Shown piece after piece: positions 17,114 through 25,156 of a stretch of DNA of 64,000 nucleotides. The notes below the pieces were generated by a model. It worked only from the letters and a program-made list of their open reading frames with translations. It did not search any database and had not been told where the DNA came from. A program made the translations under genes and the position numbers. Source of the DNA: Thalassobaculum sp965228445. Its GTDB lineage: Bacteria > Pseudomonadota > Alphaproteobacteria > Thalassobaculales > Thalassobaculaceae. Positions within the stretch are counted from its first letter, which is position 1. The number at the start of each line of letters is the position of its first letter. The stretch is from the NCBI GenBank assembly GCA_965228445.1, contig OZ245813.1:1240001-1304000 (forward strand), in the 5' to 3' direction.

Positions 17114-17138
17114 GGTGCAGCCTTTCGCAGGCTGCACC
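17114..17138. promoter_or_regulatory. Perfect palindrome in divergent promoter region
   Basis: GGTGCAGCCT (17114-17123), a five-base spacer, and AGGCTGCACC (17129-17138) are exact reverse complements. The element lies 127 bases before the binding-protein start on the minus strand and 91 bases before the oxidoreductase start on the plus strand, where an operator would be expected. It could also be a hairpin in a leader RNA. No regulator gene is adjacent. Confidence 0.45.
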
Positions 17139-17229
17139 CGACACCGGCGTTTGAGCCGTTCCGCGTGGGCAATTCCCAAGCGGGCGTCGCATGGTCTAGG
17201 AAGGGGCGTCGACCAACTGGGAGGAAACC

Positions 17230-18225
17230 ATGACCGACATTCCGGCGACGATGACGGCGATCGAAATCGAAGGCGCGGGCGGCCCGCCCGAGGTGCTGAA
17301 GCCGACCACCCGCGACGTGCCCGCGCCGAAGGCCGGCGAGGTGCTCGTGAAGGTCGCCTATGCCGGGGTCAACCGGCCCGACTGCATCCAGCGCTCGGGC
17401 GGCTATCCGCCGCCGCCGGGCGCCTCCGACATCCCGGGCCTGGAGATCGCCGGCGAGGTCGTCTCCATCGCGCCGGACGTGACCCGCTGGAAGGTCGGCG
17501 ACCAGGTCTGCGCCCTGGTGCCGGGCGGCGGCTATGCCGAGTTCTGCACCGCGGCGGAAGACACCTGCTCGCCGATCCCCGAGGGCTATTCCCTGGAGGA
17601 GGCCGCGGCAATCCCGGAGAACTACTACACGGTCTGGACCAACGTGTTCGAGCGCGGCCGGCTGCAGAAGGGCGAAACCGTTCTGATCCACGGTGGCTCG
17701 TCGGGAATCGGCACGACCGCGATCCAGCTTGCCCATCATTTCGGCGCGACGGTCTACGCCACCGCCGGCTCGGCCGATAAATGCAAGGTCTGCACGGATC
17801 TCGGCGCCGACCGGGCGATCAACTACCGCGAGGAGGACTTCCAGGCGGTGATGAAGGAGGCCGGTGGCGCCGACGTCATTCTCGACATGGTCGGCGGCCC
17901 GTATATCCAGAAGAACCTGGACAGCCTGAAGCTGGAGGGCCGGCTGGTGCAGATCGCCTTCCTGCAGCCGCCGCAGGTCGAGAAGTTCAACTTCCTCAAG
18001 GTGATGACCAACCGGTTGACGATCACCGGCTCGACCCTGCGGCCGCGCACGGTGGCTCAGAAGGCCGCCATCGCCCGCCAGTTGGAGGACAAGGTCTGGC
18101 CGCTGCTCGCCGCCCGCACGGTGAAGCCGATCATGTACAAGACCTTCCCGCTCAAACAGGCGGCCGAGGCCCACGCCCTGATGGAATCGAGCCAGCACAT
18201 CGGCAAGATCATGCTGAAGGCGTAA
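17230..18225 (+). CDS. NAD(P)H quinone oxidoreductase, PIG3 family
   Basis: 331-residue medium-chain (zinc-free) dehydrogenase/reductase. The N-terminal GroES-like domain has YAGVNRPDCIQRSGGYPPPPGASDIPGLE, diagnostic for the TP53I3/PIG3 group, and the cofactor domain has the glycine motif VLIHGGSSGIGTTAIQLA near residue 155. Members reduce ortho-quinones with NADPH and are linked to oxidative stress. Cytosolic. GGGAGGAAACC provides the ribosome binding site. Stands alone, divergent from the liv-type cluster. Confidence 0.9.
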   Translation: MTDIPATMTAIEIEGAGGPPEVLKPTTRDVPAPKAGEVLVKVAYAGVNRPDCIQRSGGYPPPPGASDIPGLEIAGEVVSIAPDVTRWKVGDQVCALVPGGGYAEFCTAAEDTCSPIPEGYSLEEAAAIPENYYTVWTNVFERGRLQKGETVLIHGGSSGIGTTAIQLAHHFGATVYATAGSADKCKVCTDLGADRAINYREEDFQAVMKEAGGADVILDMVGGPYIQKNLDSLKLEGRLVQIAFLQPPQVEKFNFLKVMTNRLTITGSTLRPRTVAQKAAIARQLEDKVWPLLAARTVKPIMYKTFPLKQAAEAHALMESSQHIGKIMLKA

Positions 18226-18248
18226 GGGGGGCATTCGCTCCCCTCCCC

Positions 18249-18403
18249 CGTCTTCCCGGCCCTGAGCCGGGATCTAGAACGCAACGCGCTGGACCGTCGG
18301 AGAAGTCATTCCGTCGGTCCCGCGGACGTCCTCCCTCGATCCCGGATCAAGTCCGGGAAGACGCTCACCAAACGCACACGCTCCCCGGATCTATTCCGTG
18401 GAG
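18249..18403. repeat. Repeat family A pair plus a single family A2 element
   Basis: Arms at 18249-18274 and 18338-18363 are a diverged inverted pair (CGTCTTCCCGG...CCGGGATC and its complement). Immediately after, 18381-18403 carries CTCCCCGGATCTATTCCGTG, an imperfect single copy of the element found as a perfect pair at 38961-39056. The block lies between two converging genes. Confidence 0.75.
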
Positions 18404-18432
18404 TACTTGAGTGGGGTGAGAGCCCCCGCTCC

Positions 18433-19200
18433 CTAGCGCTGCGGCACCAGATCGAACAGCGTATCCGCGCCCAGGTCGTAGCGCGCGCTGGAGAAGCGCA
18501 TCGCCTCGTCCATCGTCGCCACCTCCTCCAGCATCACTCCCTGGCGGCCGGAGCCGAGAATGGTCGGCGCCACCATCACATGCAGCCGGTTGAGACATCC
18601 CGCCCGCAGGAAATGCGACAGGGTCGCCGCGCCGCCCTCCACCAGCACCACGTCGAGGCCGATGACCGACAGGCTGTCGAGCACTCCGCAGGGATCGACA
18701 ATGCCGTTCTCGTCCGGCTCGCAGGGCAGGTCGACGCCGGTCACCATGGTCGGGGCTTTGTCGTCGGTGAACAGCTTGCGGTCCTCGGGCACGGAGCCGT
18801 TGCCGGAGAGCACCACCCGGGTCGGGTTCGCGCCGGCGCAGCGTCGCACGGTGAGCGACGGATCGTCGGCGCGCAGGGTTCCCGCCCCGACGATCACCGC
18901 ATCCGCCAACGCGCGGAGCCGGTGCAGATGGTCCAGCGCCTCGGGACCGTTCACGTAATGGGAATGTCCGCGCTCGGTGGCGATGCGGCCGTCGAGGGTC
19001 TGGCCGCACTGGCCGATGGCGACCCGGCCGCGGGTCGCCGCCTCCACTAGGTCCAGCAGCGCCGCAGCGCCGGGAATGTCGGAACCCTCCGCCCGCATCC
19101 GACCGATCTCGGCGATCAGCGGCCGCGCGTCGCCGTCCAGCCGGCGCACCTCGCGGGCGTACAGCATGGTCTCTCGGATCGTCTCCCAGGATATGCTCAC
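18433..19200 (-). CDS. RibD C-terminal domain reductase (no deaminase domain)
   Basis: 255 residues. After a roughly 55-residue N-terminal extension comes a complete RibD reductase domain: GQCGQTLDGRIA (63-73), AVIVGAGTLRADDPSLTVR (101-119) and VEGGAATLSHFL (187-198), the NADPH and substrate-binding motifs of 5-amino-6-ribosylamino-uracil/pyrimidinone phosphate reductases. The zinc deaminase half of bifunctional RibD is absent, as in archaeal ArfC. Its start overlaps the stop of the upstream creatininase-family gene by four bases, so the two are translationally coupled. Role: reduction of a ribosylamino-heterocycle or another lactol/imine; whether it serves riboflavin synthesis is unknown. 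Confidence 0.83.
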   Translation of the reverse strand: MSISWETIRETMLYAREVRRLDGDARPLIAEIGRMRAEGSDIPGAAALLDLVEAATRGRVAIGQCGQTLDGRIATERGHSHYVNGPEALDHLHRLRALADAVIVGAGTLRADDPSLTVRRCAGANPTRVVLSGNGSVPEDRKLFTDDKAPTMVTGVDLPCEPDENGIVDPCGVLDSLSVIGLDVVLVEGGAATLSHFLRAGCLNRLHVMVAPTILGSGRQGVMLEEVATMDEAMRFSSARYDLGADTLFDLVPQR

Positions 19201-19994
19201 GTCAGCCCCTCAAACCCCGCCAGATCGTCCAATATCGCGGCCAGCCGGCCGGCCATCGCGTCGATGATGCGATGGCCCAGCTCCGCCGTCGCCGCCGCCG
19301 CATTGCCGGTCACCCCGGCCGGGTTCAGGTCCTGAGCCATCCAGCCGAGGCCGGTCGCCCCCTCGCCCTCCAGCGCGGCAAACCGCTTTTCCCATGCCTG
19401 GGCGCTGGAGACGAAATCGACCGCGGCCGAGCGGCGCACCAGGTCGGGGGCCGCGGCCAGCATCATGGACGTCTCCAGCATCCCGCCATGCAGACCGTAA
19501 CGCTCTTCCACCGCCCCCAGTTCCACGTCATCGCCCAACAGGCGGAACGTGGTGGCCCGCACGACCGTCATGCCGTGGGAAACGCGCAGCCGCGTGGCGA
19601 CCACGTCGACCAGCCCGGTCTGGCCGCCATGGCCGTTCAGGATCACCAGCTTGCGGAGCCCCGCCCGTGCGACCGAGGCACCGATGGCGGTCCAGGCGGC
19701 GATCACCGTCTCCGCCTCCAGGGACAGGGTGCCGGGAAAGGCCAGATGTTCAGGGCTGAGGCCGATGCGCTGGGTCGGCAGGCGCAGCACGCTCGCCGAG
19801 CGCCCGCCCTTTGCGCGGGCGGCGGCGACCACCGCATCGGCCAGAATCGCGTCCGTTCCAAGCGGCAGATGCGGGCCGTGCTGCTCCACCGCCGCGACCG
19901 GCAGCAGCGCCACCGCTCGCTCCGGCACCCCGCCGTCGAGATCGGCGGTGGTCAGGTGTTCCCAGTCGATCCAGGTCGGGGAGTGAAGCTCCAT
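19197..19994 (-). CDS. Creatininase-family amidohydrolase
   Basis: 265 residues from the ATG at 19994 (MELHSPTW); an in-frame start seven codons earlier is possible. Metal ligands of the family are all visible: E37 and H39 (VAAVEQHGPHLPLGTD), D48, H122 (ILNGHGGQTG) and E174 (GLHGGMLETSMML). The family covers creatinine amidohydrolase, the formamide deformylase ArfB of archaeal riboflavin/F420 synthesis and MftE. The direct coupling with a RibD-type reductase makes an ArfB-like deformylase or another heterocycle-amide hydrolase more attractive than creatinine hydrolysis (inference). Confidence 0.85.
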   Translation of the reverse strand: MELHSPTWIDWEHLTTADLDGGVPERAVALLPVAAVEQHGPHLPLGTDAILADAVVAAARAKGGRSASVLRLPTQRIGLSPEHLAFPGTLSLEAETVIAAWTAIGASVARAGLRKLVILNGHGGQTGLVDVVATRLRVSHGMTVVRATTFRLLGDDVELGAVEERYGLHGGMLETSMMLAAAPDLVRRSAAVDFVSSAQAWEKRFAALEGEGATGLGWMAQDLNPAGVTGNAAAATAELGHRIIDAMAGRLAAILDDLAGFEGLT

Positions 19995-20025
19995 CCGCAG
20001 AACCAACGCCAGCAAGCGGCCGGCG

Positions 20026-21993
20026 TCAACTCTCCGGCTTCAGCGGCACCGGCTTGAGCGGTACCGGCACCCGGTTCGCAAGCGCCGGCGCGACCCGTCC
20101 GCCGGCCGGCAGGATTTCGACGATGTCCTGCTCCTCCGGCGCCAGGGCGGCGGCGATCTCCGGCGGGGTGTCGAACTCCTCCGGCACGGCGCAGAGCCGC
20201 CAACGCTGCAACAGACGCCCCAGGCGCGGCACCGCCGAACCGACCGCGAAGGGCACGGCCAGCAGCCAGGCCAGCACGATGGGTGCGGCCCAGGGCAGCA
20301 TGGACGGGGCGTAGAGCGCCAGGCCGGTCGCCATGGCGAGCCCGATCAGCGTCTGCGGCCAGAGCGTGGACAGCGCCTGCCCCCAGCGCACCTCGCGCGG
20401 ATCGCGCATCTGGGCGTTCCAGCTGATGCGCCGGCCGATCATCAGACCGCCGATGAAGATCGTCTGGGCCACCGCCACCGCCGGTGCGACCAGCATGCCG
20501 AACACCAGTTCCACCACGGCACCGGCCAGGATGCGCGGGCCGCCACCGTAGAGCCGCCGCTTCGCCGCGGACAGCAGGATGTCGAGCACGCCCATGATCT
20601 TCGGCGCGAAGGTGATGGTCATCATGGTGGCGAACAGCGCCACCCCCTCGCCCCACTGCACCGCCGACCACAGCGCCTCGGAAAACGCCATGTCGCTGGC
20701 GGGCGCGAAGCCGCCGGCAAACAGCCGTGTCATGCCGAGCGCGATGAAGCCGAGCCACATCGGCGCCGACAGGTACATCAGGATGGCGAGCGCCAACTGG
20801 ACCCGGCCCAGCGGCCGCCAGACCGGCCAGCCGATCAGCTTGAAATACTGCAGATTGCCCTGGCACCAGCGCAGGTCGCGCTTGATGAAGTCGAGCAGGC
20901 TCGGCGGGTTCTCCTCGTAGGAGCCTCCCTCAACGGGCAGCACCCGCACCTCGTAGCCGGCCGACCGCATCAGCGCCGCCTCGACCTGATCGTGGCTGAG
21001 GATTTCGCCGCCGAGCGGCGGGTTGCCGGGCAGGCGCGGCAGGTGGCAATGGGCACGGAACGGCGCCAGACGCAGGATCGCGTTGTGACCCCAATACGGG
21101 CCGCTGTCGCCCTGCCACCATGCACTGCCGGTGGTGTAGGCGCGCATACCGTGGCGCATGCCGAACTGGAAGATCCGCGCGAAGGCGCTGGAGGACGGCA
21201 GGCCCACGGCCAGCGTCTGCAGGATGCCGAGCGACGGGTTGCGCTGCATCAGCCGCACCAGCCGCAGGATCGCCTCGCCGGTCATCAGGCTGTCGGCGTC
21301 GAGCACGATCATGTGCTCGAACCGGTCACCCCAGGTGGCGCAGAAATCCTCGATATTGCCGACCTTCTGGCGGGTGTTGTCGGTGCGGCGGCGGTAATGG
21401 ATGCGGGTCGGACGGGGCGAGACCGCCTGCCAGGCGGCGAAGCGGCGGGCCTCTTCCGCTGCGATCTCCGGGTCGGTGGTGTCCGACAGCAGGAAGATCT
21501 CGAAGGCGCCGTCCTGGCCGGTGCGGGCGAGCGAGGTCTCCACCACCCGCAGATGGCGGAAGACGCGGGTCGGATCCTCGTTGAAGACCGGCATGACGAT
21601 CGCGGTCGGTGCGGTGACGTCGGAGCTGTCGTCCGACAGCCCGTCGAGCGGCAGCACCAGGGAAAGCCAGTCCCGGCGCAGATGCAGTAGGGCGACACCG
21701 ATCACCGCGTTCCACAACCCGATGATCACCCAGGGCAGCGTGCCGGCATAGAGCGCCAGCATGGCGATATCGAGCGCGTCGACCCCGTCGGCGCCGAGCA
21801 ACCGGGTCATCCAGCCGAACAGCGCCAGGCAGGAAACCCCCACCAGGCCGAGAAAGACCGCCCGGCGGATCCGCATCGTCGGTGTCCATCCGGTCTGGGT
21901 CCGTCCAGCCCGGATACGCCCAGTCCGGATACGCCCAGTCCGTGTTCTCCCGCTCCCGGAACCGTCCGGGTCATTCGCCGTCATGTCGTCCAT
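20026..21993 (-). CDS. opgH: Glucans biosynthesis glucosyltransferase H
   Basis: 655 residues if started at the ATG at 21993 (MDDMTAND); 21984 and an upstream 22176 are alternatives. OpgH is an inner-membrane GT2 enzyme that polymerises beta-1,2-linked glucose from UDP-glucose and exports it as the backbone of osmoregulated periplasmic glucans. Visible: IVMPVFNEDPTRVFRHLR, the DxD site VLDADSLMTGEAI, TGSAWWQGDSGPYWGHNAI, a catalytic Asp in HDQVEAAL, the acceptor motif region RDLRWCQGNLQ and several C-terminal membrane spans. The N-terminus carries a Gly/Arg/Thr-rich tandem repeat. The usual partner opgG is not next to it; opgC is divergent. Confidence 0.93.
   Translation of the reverse strand: MDDMTANDPDGSGSGRTRTGRIRTGRIRAGRTQTGWTPTMRIRRAVFLGLVGVSCLALFGWMTRLLGADGVDALDIAMLALYAGTLPWVIIGLWNAVIGVALLHLRRDWLSLVLPLDGLSDDSSDVTAPTAIVMPVFNEDPTRVFRHLRVVETSLARTGQDGAFEIFLLSDTTDPEIAAEEARRFAAWQAVSPRPTRIHYRRRTDNTRQKVGNIEDFCATWGDRFEHMIVLDADSLMTGEAILRLVRLMQRNPSLGILQTLAVGLPSSSAFARIFQFGMRHGMRAYTTGSAWWQGDSGPYWGHNAILRLAPFRAHCHLPRLPGNPPLGGEILSHDQVEAALMRSAGYEVRVLPVEGGSYEENPPSLLDFIKRDLRWCQGNLQYFKLIGWPVWRPLGRVQLALAILMYLSAPMWLGFIALGMTRLFAGGFAPASDMAFSEALWSAVQWGEGVALFATMMTITFAPKIMGVLDILLSAAKRRLYGGGPRILAGAVVELVFGMLVAPAVAVAQTIFIGGLMIGRRISWNAQMRDPREVRWGQALSTLWPQTLIGLAMATGLALYAPSMLPWAAPIVLAWLLAVPFAVGSAVPRLGRLLQRWRLCAVPEEFDTPPEIAAALAPEEQDIVEILPAGGRVAPALANRVPVPLKPVPLKPES
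21895..21960. repeat. Short 15-bp tandem repeat inside opgH N-terminus
   Basis: The unit GTCCGGATACGCCCA is repeated, with diverged flanking copies, encoding an Arg-Thr-Gly-Arg-Ile type pentapeptide several times in the cytoplasmic N-terminus of OpgH. Since 15 bp is a multiple of three, copy number changes would lengthen or shorten the protein without a frameshift. Confidence 0.7.
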
Positions 21994-22225
21994 CCGACCG
22001 TTGAAGCTCTCCCGCGCCCCGGCCGCTGTGCCGGGTTTGCGCCGCACAATATGTGTGCCTTCGCCATTCCTTCCATAGGCTCGAGAGCCCGGTGACCTAA
22101 TCGTGAGATGGAGCGGCGGCACGATGCGTTCACGAACCCGTGGGCCAGTCATTACGGGGGTTTGATTGGCCATCATCCGACCGAAGGCCTATCTGTTTTA
22201 GGGATACTCAGTCGAGGACCCTCCT

Positions 22226-23443
22226 ATGAGCCTTCCCGGCCGCGCTCCGCGCGACCCCCGCCTGGATTTCTTCCGCGGCATCGCGATGCTGATCATCTTC
22301 ATCGCGCATGTGCCGGAAAACCTGTGGGCGAACTACATTCCCGCCCGGTTCGGCTGGTCCGACGCGACCGAGATGTTCGTGTTCTGCTCCGGCTTCGCCG
22401 CGGCGCTCGCCTTCGGCTCCACCTTCCACAAGGCGAGCTTCGCCTACGGCACCATGCGGATCGGCTTTCGCGTGTGGCAGATCTACGTGGCCCATATCGC
22501 CATGTTCATCTTCATCGCCACCCTGGTCCTGGCGATGACCGGCCTGATCGGCGGCGAGCACGACTATGTCCGTCAGCTCAACCTCACCTGGTTCTTCGAG
22601 AACCCGGCCCGGGCCCTGGTCGGGCTGTTCACGCTGACCTACGTGCCGAACTATTTCGACATCCTGCCCATGTATATCGGCGCGCTGGTCATGGTGCCGG
22701 CGGTGATGGCGCTGTCCCGGATGCACCCCTGGGCGGCCATGGGCTTCGTGGCGGCCGTCTATGCCAGTGTCCACGCCTTCGGTCTGATGTTACCGGCCCA
22801 TCCGGAGCATGCCGACATCCCCTGGTTCTTCAACCCGCTGGCCTGGCAGCTTCTGTTCTTCACCGGCTTCGCCTTCGCGCTGGGCTGGCTGCCGGCTCCG
22901 CGGATCTCGCGGCCCTGGGTGATCGCGGCCGCCGTCTTCGTGGTGCTGTCGGCGCCGGCAGCGAACTGGGACATCGCCAAGGATGTCGAGCTTCTGCGCT
23001 GGGTACGCGAGGTGATCTGGGACCTGCAGGAGAAGACCGATTTCGGCCTGCTGCGATACCTCCACTTCCTGGCGCTGGCCTATATCGCCATCGCCGTCGT
23101 GAACCCGCGCATCGAGCTTCTGCGCGGCGACTGGGCCAAGCCGATCGTCACCGTCGGGCAGAACTCACTCGCCGTATTCCTGCTGTCCATGGGCCTGTCG
23201 CGGGTCGCCGGTATGGCGCTGGACCAGATCGGACGCTCGACGCCGGCCATCGCCCTGGTCAATATCGCCGGTCTCGCGATCATTGTCGGGTTCGCCTACT
23301 GGTGCACCATGCTGAAGAAACAGCCCTGGCGGAAACTGGCGGCCGAGCACGACGCCCGGACGGCACCCCGGCCATCGACCCAGCGCCATCCGGGCGACGC
23401 CGCCGGCTCGCCGCGCAGCGCCTATACGGCACCGGCGGAGTGA
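22226..23443 (+). CDS. opgC: OpgC-family membrane acyltransferase (glucan modification)
   Basis: 405 residues, about ten membrane spans. The start RDPRLDFFRGIAMLIIFIAH, then FGWSDATEMFVFCSGFAAAL and TYVPNYFDILPMYIGAL are the signature of the OpgC family, inner-membrane transferases that put succinyl groups on periplasmic glucans. Divergent from opgH with roughly 230 bases between the starts, so the two probably share a control region. GAGGACCCTCCT precedes the start. The stop overlaps the GTG start of the esterase gene (GTGA). Confidence 0.92.
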   Translation: MSLPGRAPRDPRLDFFRGIAMLIIFIAHVPENLWANYIPARFGWSDATEMFVFCSGFAAALAFGSTFHKASFAYGTMRIGFRVWQIYVAHIAMFIFIATLVLAMTGLIGGEHDYVRQLNLTWFFENPARALVGLFTLTYVPNYFDILPMYIGALVMVPAVMALSRMHPWAAMGFVAAVYASVHAFGLMLPAHPEHADIPWFFNPLAWQLLFFTGFAFALGWLPAPRISRPWVIAAAVFVVLSAPAANWDIAKDVELLRWVREVIWDLQEKTDFGLLRYLHFLALAYIAIAVVNPRIELLRGDWAKPIVTVGQNSLAVFLLSMGLSRVAGMALDQIGRSTPAIALVNIAGLAIIVGFAYWCTMLKKQPWRKLAAEHDARTAPRPSTQRHPGDAAGSPRSAYTAPAE

Positions 23444-24288
23444 TCGCCCGCCTGGTCCTCCTGCTGGCGTTCCTGGCCGCCGTCTCCCCCGCTCACGCGG
23501 GAACGCTCGAACGGCGCTCGATCCCCAGTCCGGCCCTCGGCCGCCCGATCGACATCCGCGTCTATGTGCCGGACGAGAGGTCGGCGCCCCTGCCGGTGGT
23601 CTATCTGCTGCACGGCTATGGCGGCGGCGCGCATGACTGGACCGGCGGCGGCGATGCCGAAGCCACGGCGGACGTCGTGTTCGCCGAGCCGGATGCCGTG
23701 CCCATGCTGCTGGTCATGCCGGGGGTGGGGAATTCCTGGTACGTGGATTCCGAGACATACGGCCCCTGGGAACGCGCCCTGCTCGACGACCTGATCCCGG
23801 CGATCGAGCGGCTGTATCCGACCCGGGCGGAACGCGGTCAGCGCTTCGTCGCCGGTCTGTCGATGGGGGGATACGGGGCGCTGCGGCTGGCGGCACATCA
23901 TCCGCGGACCTTCCGGGCGGCGGCCGCCTTCAGCCCGGCGGTGTTCGAGGACGTGACCTCGGCCGAGGCGTTCCCCGACTTCCAGCTCGCCTTCTTCGCC
24001 GGTGCCTTCGGGGAGCCGTTCGACCCGCTGCGGTTCAACCGGGCCAATGCCTTCGCGCCGCTGGGTGGGATCCCGAAGGATCTGCCGGTCGGTTTCTACG
24101 TCATGACCGGCGACCATGACGGCCTGGGTCTGTGGGACGGCGCGCTGCGCTTCTTTCGCGCGGCGCGCGGCGCCGGTCATGCGGTGGAACTTCGGGTGCG
24201 CGACGGCGACCACGAATGGCGCCTGTGGCGCGAGGAACTCGGCCCCGCGCTGCGCTGGTTCGGAACGATCAGCCGGTCCGCTCAGTGA
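23440..24288 (+). CDS. Secreted alpha/beta-hydrolase, esterase D family
   Basis: 282 residues starting with GTG at 23440, sharing four bases with the opgC stop. Residues 1-20 are a Sec signal peptide (cleavage after SPAHA). The esterase-D pattern is complete: oxyanion loop LLHGYGGGAHDW near residue 57, nucleophile Ser141 in AGLSMGGYGA, Asp in MTGDHDGLG and His in DGDHEWRLW. A periplasmic esterase coupled to opgC could remove or edit acyl groups on periplasmic glucans (inference); S-formylglutathione hydrolase is unlikely because of the signal peptide. Confidence 0.87.
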   Translation: MIARLVLLLAFLAAVSPAHAGTLERRSIPSPALGRPIDIRVYVPDERSAPLPVVYLLHGYGGGAHDWTGGGDAEATADVVFAEPDAVPMLLVMPGVGNSWYVDSETYGPWERALLDDLIPAIERLYPTRAERGQRFVAGLSMGGYGALRLAAHHPRTFRAAAAFSPAVFEDVTSAEAFPDFQLAFFAGAFGEPFDPLRFNRANAFAPLGGIPKDLPVGFYVMTGDHDGLGLWDGALRFFRAARGAGHAVELRVRDGDHEWRLWREELGPALRWFGTISRSAQ

Positions 24289-24443
24289 GCGCTGATCAGC
24301 TCCAGCTCCTCGGCGTCCTCCAGCGACCAGTCGTCGCCGATCGCGTCGAGCAGCTCGTCCATGTCGGCCGACAGGATGGCCGCCTCGGCCGGATTGGTCG
24401 GCGCGAGGCCGTAATCGTCGGAAAACTTCGGAACGTGTCGCAT
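24282..24443 (-). CDS. Small acidic protein of unknown function (53 aa)
   Basis: A 53-residue frame from the ATG at 24443, preceded by a perfect GGAGGA ribosome binding site seven to eight bases upstream. The N-terminal part (MRHVPKFSDDYGLAPTNPAE) is followed by a strongly acidic, probably helical second half (DMDELLDAIGDDWSLEDAEE). I recognise no family. The last seven bases overlap the convergent esterase gene. The excellent ribosome binding site and non-random amino acid use support a real gene; longer upstream starts exist in the same frame but lack a site. Confidence 0.6.
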   Translation of the reverse strand: MRHVPKFSDDYGLAPTNPAEAAILSADMDELLDAIGDDWSLEDAEELELISAH

Positions 24444-24538
24444 CGTTCTATCCTCCGTTGAGAGGGCCGCTCGGCCCTCCACTTCCTGAAGCAAAGGATG
24501 TGCCAGCCGGGATGTACCAGCCGGCTGGGGCCGGCCGA

Positions 24539-25156
24539 TCAGTTGACGACCTTCCACTGACCGTTGGCGCGGCGGCACACGGTGCCGGCCATCGTCGTGG
24601 TCTCACCGTTGACGAAGCTCTGGCCGGTATAATCGCGGCAGTACTCGTTGCCGGCGATGGCGGAGCTGTCATAGGCGGTGAAGGCGAAGTGCTGGCCGTA
24701 TTCCGGGCTGATCCACGACACGGTCTGGCCGTTGCGGGTGTTTTCCAGCGCGTACTGGGCACAGGCGGCGTCGGCCGGAACCACGCGGTCCACATAGGGC
24801 TCGTTGGCGAGAACGCCGATCAGCACGCCGCCGGCGGTGGCCGACAGGTTCTGCGCGCCGCGACCGACCGGCTTGTTGGCCATGTCGCCATGGGCGTTGC
24901 CCAGGATCTGGCCGGCGAGCGGCGGGTTGCTGGCGAGCAGCGGGCGGTTGCAGGTCATCGCCGCGGCATCGGTGCTCGGCACCAGGATGTCCGGGGTGGG
25001 CGCCGGAACATAGGCGACCGTCTCCTGCTGCTGGGCCTGCCAGCGATAGGTCGGCGACGGGATCTGCGGGTCGGCCGCGGCGGTCTGGGCCATCGCCAGG
25101 GACAGGACGGTCGCAAAGGAAGCGCCGGTGATCGTCGTCTTCGTGTTCTGTGTCAT
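24539..25156 (-). CDS. Surface-antigen-like exported protein
   Basis: 205 residues from the ATG at 25156, with GAGGGAG about eight bases upstream. Signal peptide with cleavage near QTAAA-DP. The central stretch NLSATAGGVLIGVLANEPY is a short glycine-rich hydrophobic segment, and the C-terminal domain (EYCRDYTGQSFVNGETTTMAGTVCRRANGQWKVV, about 170-205) matches the common pattern of 17-kDa surface antigen-like proteins (COG4520), with paired cysteines. Location is probably periplasm or outer membrane. Function is unknown. An unusual Gln/Pro-rich region (residues 30-60) follows the signal peptide. Confidence 0.72.
   Translation of the reverse strand: MTQNTKTTITGASFATVLSLAMAQTAAADPQIPSPTYRWQAQQQETVAYVPAPTPDILVPSTDAAAMTCNRPLLASNPPLAGQILGNAHGDMANKPVGRGAQNLSATAGGVLIGVLANEPYVDRVVPADAACAQYALENTRNGQTVSWISPEYGQHFAFTAYDSSAIAGNEYCRDYTGQSFVNGETTTMAGTVCRRANGQWKVVN

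Noticed and set aside
21994..22176. Long N-terminal extension of OpgH to 22176
   Set aside because: The added 61 residues lack family similarity and have no ribosome binding site; this region more likely holds the divergent promoter.
24108..24288. Frameshift joining opgC and the esterase into one gene
   Set aside because: opgC ends with a normal stop and the esterase begins with GTG, a signal peptide and a full catalytic triad; the GTGA overlap is ordinary coupling.
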